In this document: in pieces, positions 6,848 to 7,551 of the stretch | How the letters are laid out: every line of letters starts with the position of its first letter | Position numbering within the stretch: the first letter of the stretch is position 1 | Source of the DNA: Opitutaceae bacterium | GTDB taxonomy: Bacteria > Verrucomicrobiota > Verrucomicrobiae > Opitutales > Opitutaceae | Reading direction: 5' to 3' | Assembly (NCBI GenBank): GCA_031266495.1 | Contig: JAISAX010000674.1 | Coordinates: 1 to 7,551, forward strand | DNA length: 7,551 nt | Translations under genes and position numbers: made by a program | Notes under the pieces: model-generated | Database searches by the model: none | The model's input: only the letters and a program-made list of their open reading frames with translations | Told to the model about the DNA's origin: nothing

Positions 6848-6909
6848 GGCGAAAGGTGAGAGGCGGGAGGTGTGGCGGGAGAGGCGGCGGGAGGTGCGGC
6901 GGGAGGCGG
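6848..6909 (+). repeat. 12-bp G-rich tandem repeat (GGCGGGAGGTGY)
   Basis: Four adjacent imperfect units occur at 6862-6873 (GGCGGGAGGTGT), 6874-6885 (GGCGGGAGAGGC), 6886-6897 (GGCGGGAGGTGC) and 6898-6909 (GGCGGGAGGCGG). A degenerate fifth unit, GGCGAAAGGTGA, precedes them at 6848-6859. The plus strand carries regularly spaced GGG runs every 12 bases and could form a G-quadruplex, though the loops are long. The array occupies the place where the -35 region of an aroC promoter would be. Confidence 0.75.
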
Positions 6910-6911
6910 GG

Positions 6912-6917
6912 TATAAT
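6912..6917 (+). promoter_or_regulatory. Candidate -10 box TATAAT for aroC
   Basis: An exact TATAAT lies 38 bp before the aroC ATG, immediately after the G-rich repeat. No TTGACA-like -35 is present; that position is inside the tandem repeat. Supported only by the hexamer and location. Confidence 0.35.
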
Positions 6918-6955
6918 TTTGCTGTCCCGGAATTTTTGCCGAAAGTTCGCCGGTC

Positions 6956-7551
6956 ATGCCCAACCGCGTCGGCAAATTTTTTTCCATCACCACCTGGGGC
7001 GAAAGCCATGGCCCCGCCATCGGGGTCGTCGTTGACGGTTGTCCGCCGCTCCTCCCGATCACCGCCGCCGAAGTGCAGGCCGAACTCGACCGCCGCCGTC
7101 CTGGCCAGAGCGACATCACCACTCCGCGCAAGGAAGCCGACACAATAAAAATCCTCTCCGGCATTTACGAGGGCAAGACCACCGGCGCTCCCGTCTCTAT
7201 GCTGGTGCGCAACACCGACCAGCATCCGTCCGCCTACTCCGGAATGAAGGCCGCCTTTCGTCCCTCGCACGCCGATTTTACGTATCAAACCAAGTACGGC
7301 ATCCGCGATCCGCACGGCGGCGGCCGTTCCTCGGCCCGCGAAACCGTCGCGCGCGTCGCGGGTGGCGCGCTCGCCCGCAAGATCCTTGCCGCGGCGGGCG
7401 GTGTCGAAATCCGCGCCTTCGTCCGGCAGATCCATGACATCGTCATGCCCGCCGACGCATTCCCGTCCGCCGCCACTGGTTCCGCCGCCGGCTCCGCAGC
7501 CGCCGCCAGTTCCGGCTCCACTGGCCTCCCTCCCCCCCCCCCCCCCTTCTA
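6956..7551 (+). CDS. aroC: Chorismate synthase, N-terminal 198 residues (runs off the window)
   Basis: This is the last shikimate-pathway enzyme: it converts 5-enolpyruvylshikimate-3-phosphate to chorismate with reduced FMN in the cytoplasm. The N terminus [23 protein letters not shown] and the signature GESHG (16-20), [13 protein letters not shown] (48-60), [14 protein letters not shown] (106-119) and [18 protein letters not shown] (122-139) are unmistakable. The start at 6956 matches the family N terminus. GAAAG ten bases before it is a weak ribosome site. The normal sequence continues to [10 protein letters not shown] (160-169). Then comes an unusual Ala/Ser/Gly/Thr stretch ending in six prolines (170-198), where family members usually have an ordinary short segment. 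The last two bases, TA, would make a stop if followed by A or G, which cannot be seen. The family is about 350-400 residues, so roughly half the gene is missing at the window edge. Confidence 0.95.
   Translation, partial: MPNRVGKFFSITTWGESHGPAIGVVVDGCPPLLPITAAEVQAELDRRRPGQSDITTPRKEADTIKILSGIYEGKTTGAPVSMLVRNTDQHPSAYSGMKAAFRPSHADFTYQTKYGIRDPHGGGRSSARETVARVAGGALARKILAAAGGVEIRAFVRQIHDIVMPADAFPSAATGSAAGSAAAASSGSTGLPPPPPPF
7532..7546. repeat. C15 homopolymer inside aroC
   Basis: Fifteen consecutive C encode five of the six prolines at residues 192-197 of the chorismate synthase. The window ends five bases later, so the frame after the tract cannot be checked. Homopolymers of this length are typical places for replication slippage and for sequencing or assembly error. 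Confidence 0.85.

Noticed and set aside
5332..7035. A 567-codon open frame on the plus strand
   Set aside because: It reads the antisense of the Ig-like remnant and then an out-of-frame shadow of the prepilin peptidase. The translation is rich in Arg and Gly with no domain; the true frame is clear from the A24 motifs.
5750..7435. A 561-codon open frame on the minus strand
   Set aside because: It is antisense to the prepilin peptidase and chorismate synthase genes; the long open frame is an effect of high GC content.
1..7551. CRISPR array, tRNA, rRNA, insertion sequence or attachment site
   Set aside because: No evenly spaced long repeats, no RNA gene signatures, no transposase and no terminal inverted repeats were found.

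Overview
The window looks like chromosomal DNA of a Verrucomicrobium, most likely close to the Opitutaceae. The evidence is the combination of a PEP-CTERM surface protein, a pseudopilin with the H-X9-DG tail, an AraR-like GntR/LacI hybrid regulator, frequent starts without a clear Shine-Dalgarno, and high-GC housekeeping genes. The taxonomic call is inference; no marker gene is complete here.

Layout. Positions 44-3866 hold four genes, all on the minus strand and closely spaced. In transcription order they are a PEP-CTERM sorted surface protein (2913-3866), an H-X9-DG pseudopilin (2104-2850), a secreted glycerophosphodiester phosphodiesterase (1135-2012) and a secreted GH51-like alpha-L-arabinofuranosidase that stops early (44-1105). 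A 320-bp AT-rich intergenic region separates them from a divergent GntR/LacI-type repressor (4187-5335). That region carries two near-identical palindromes, AATTTAATCGTTAAATT and ATTTAACCGTTAAAT. Their centres lie 104 bp apart, about ten helical turns, which is what a looping repressor would use. I read this as a sugar-responsive regulon: the repressor controls itself and the divergent operon, whose products act outside the cell on an arabinose-containing and possibly phosphodiester-decorated glycan.

Positions 5336-7551 differ: they are visibly more GC-rich and mostly on the plus strand. They hold a decayed fragment of an Ig-like/pre-RHS extracellular protein (minus strand), a prepilin peptidase (5885-6799) that could mature the pseudopilin of the operon, and the 5' part of chorismate synthase aroC (6956 to the window end).

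The most unusual signal is three long G/C homopolymers. A C10 tract (coding-strand sense) sits in the phosphodiesterase between signal peptide and catalytic domain and puts them out of frame. A G13 tract followed by a 12-bp tandem repeat lies in front of aroC. A C15 tract lies in a low-complexity Ala/Ser/Gly/Pro segment inside aroC. They could be phase-variable contingency tracts or homopolymer assembly errors; the sequence alone cannot decide. No tRNA, rRNA, CRISPR array or recognisable insertion sequence was seen.
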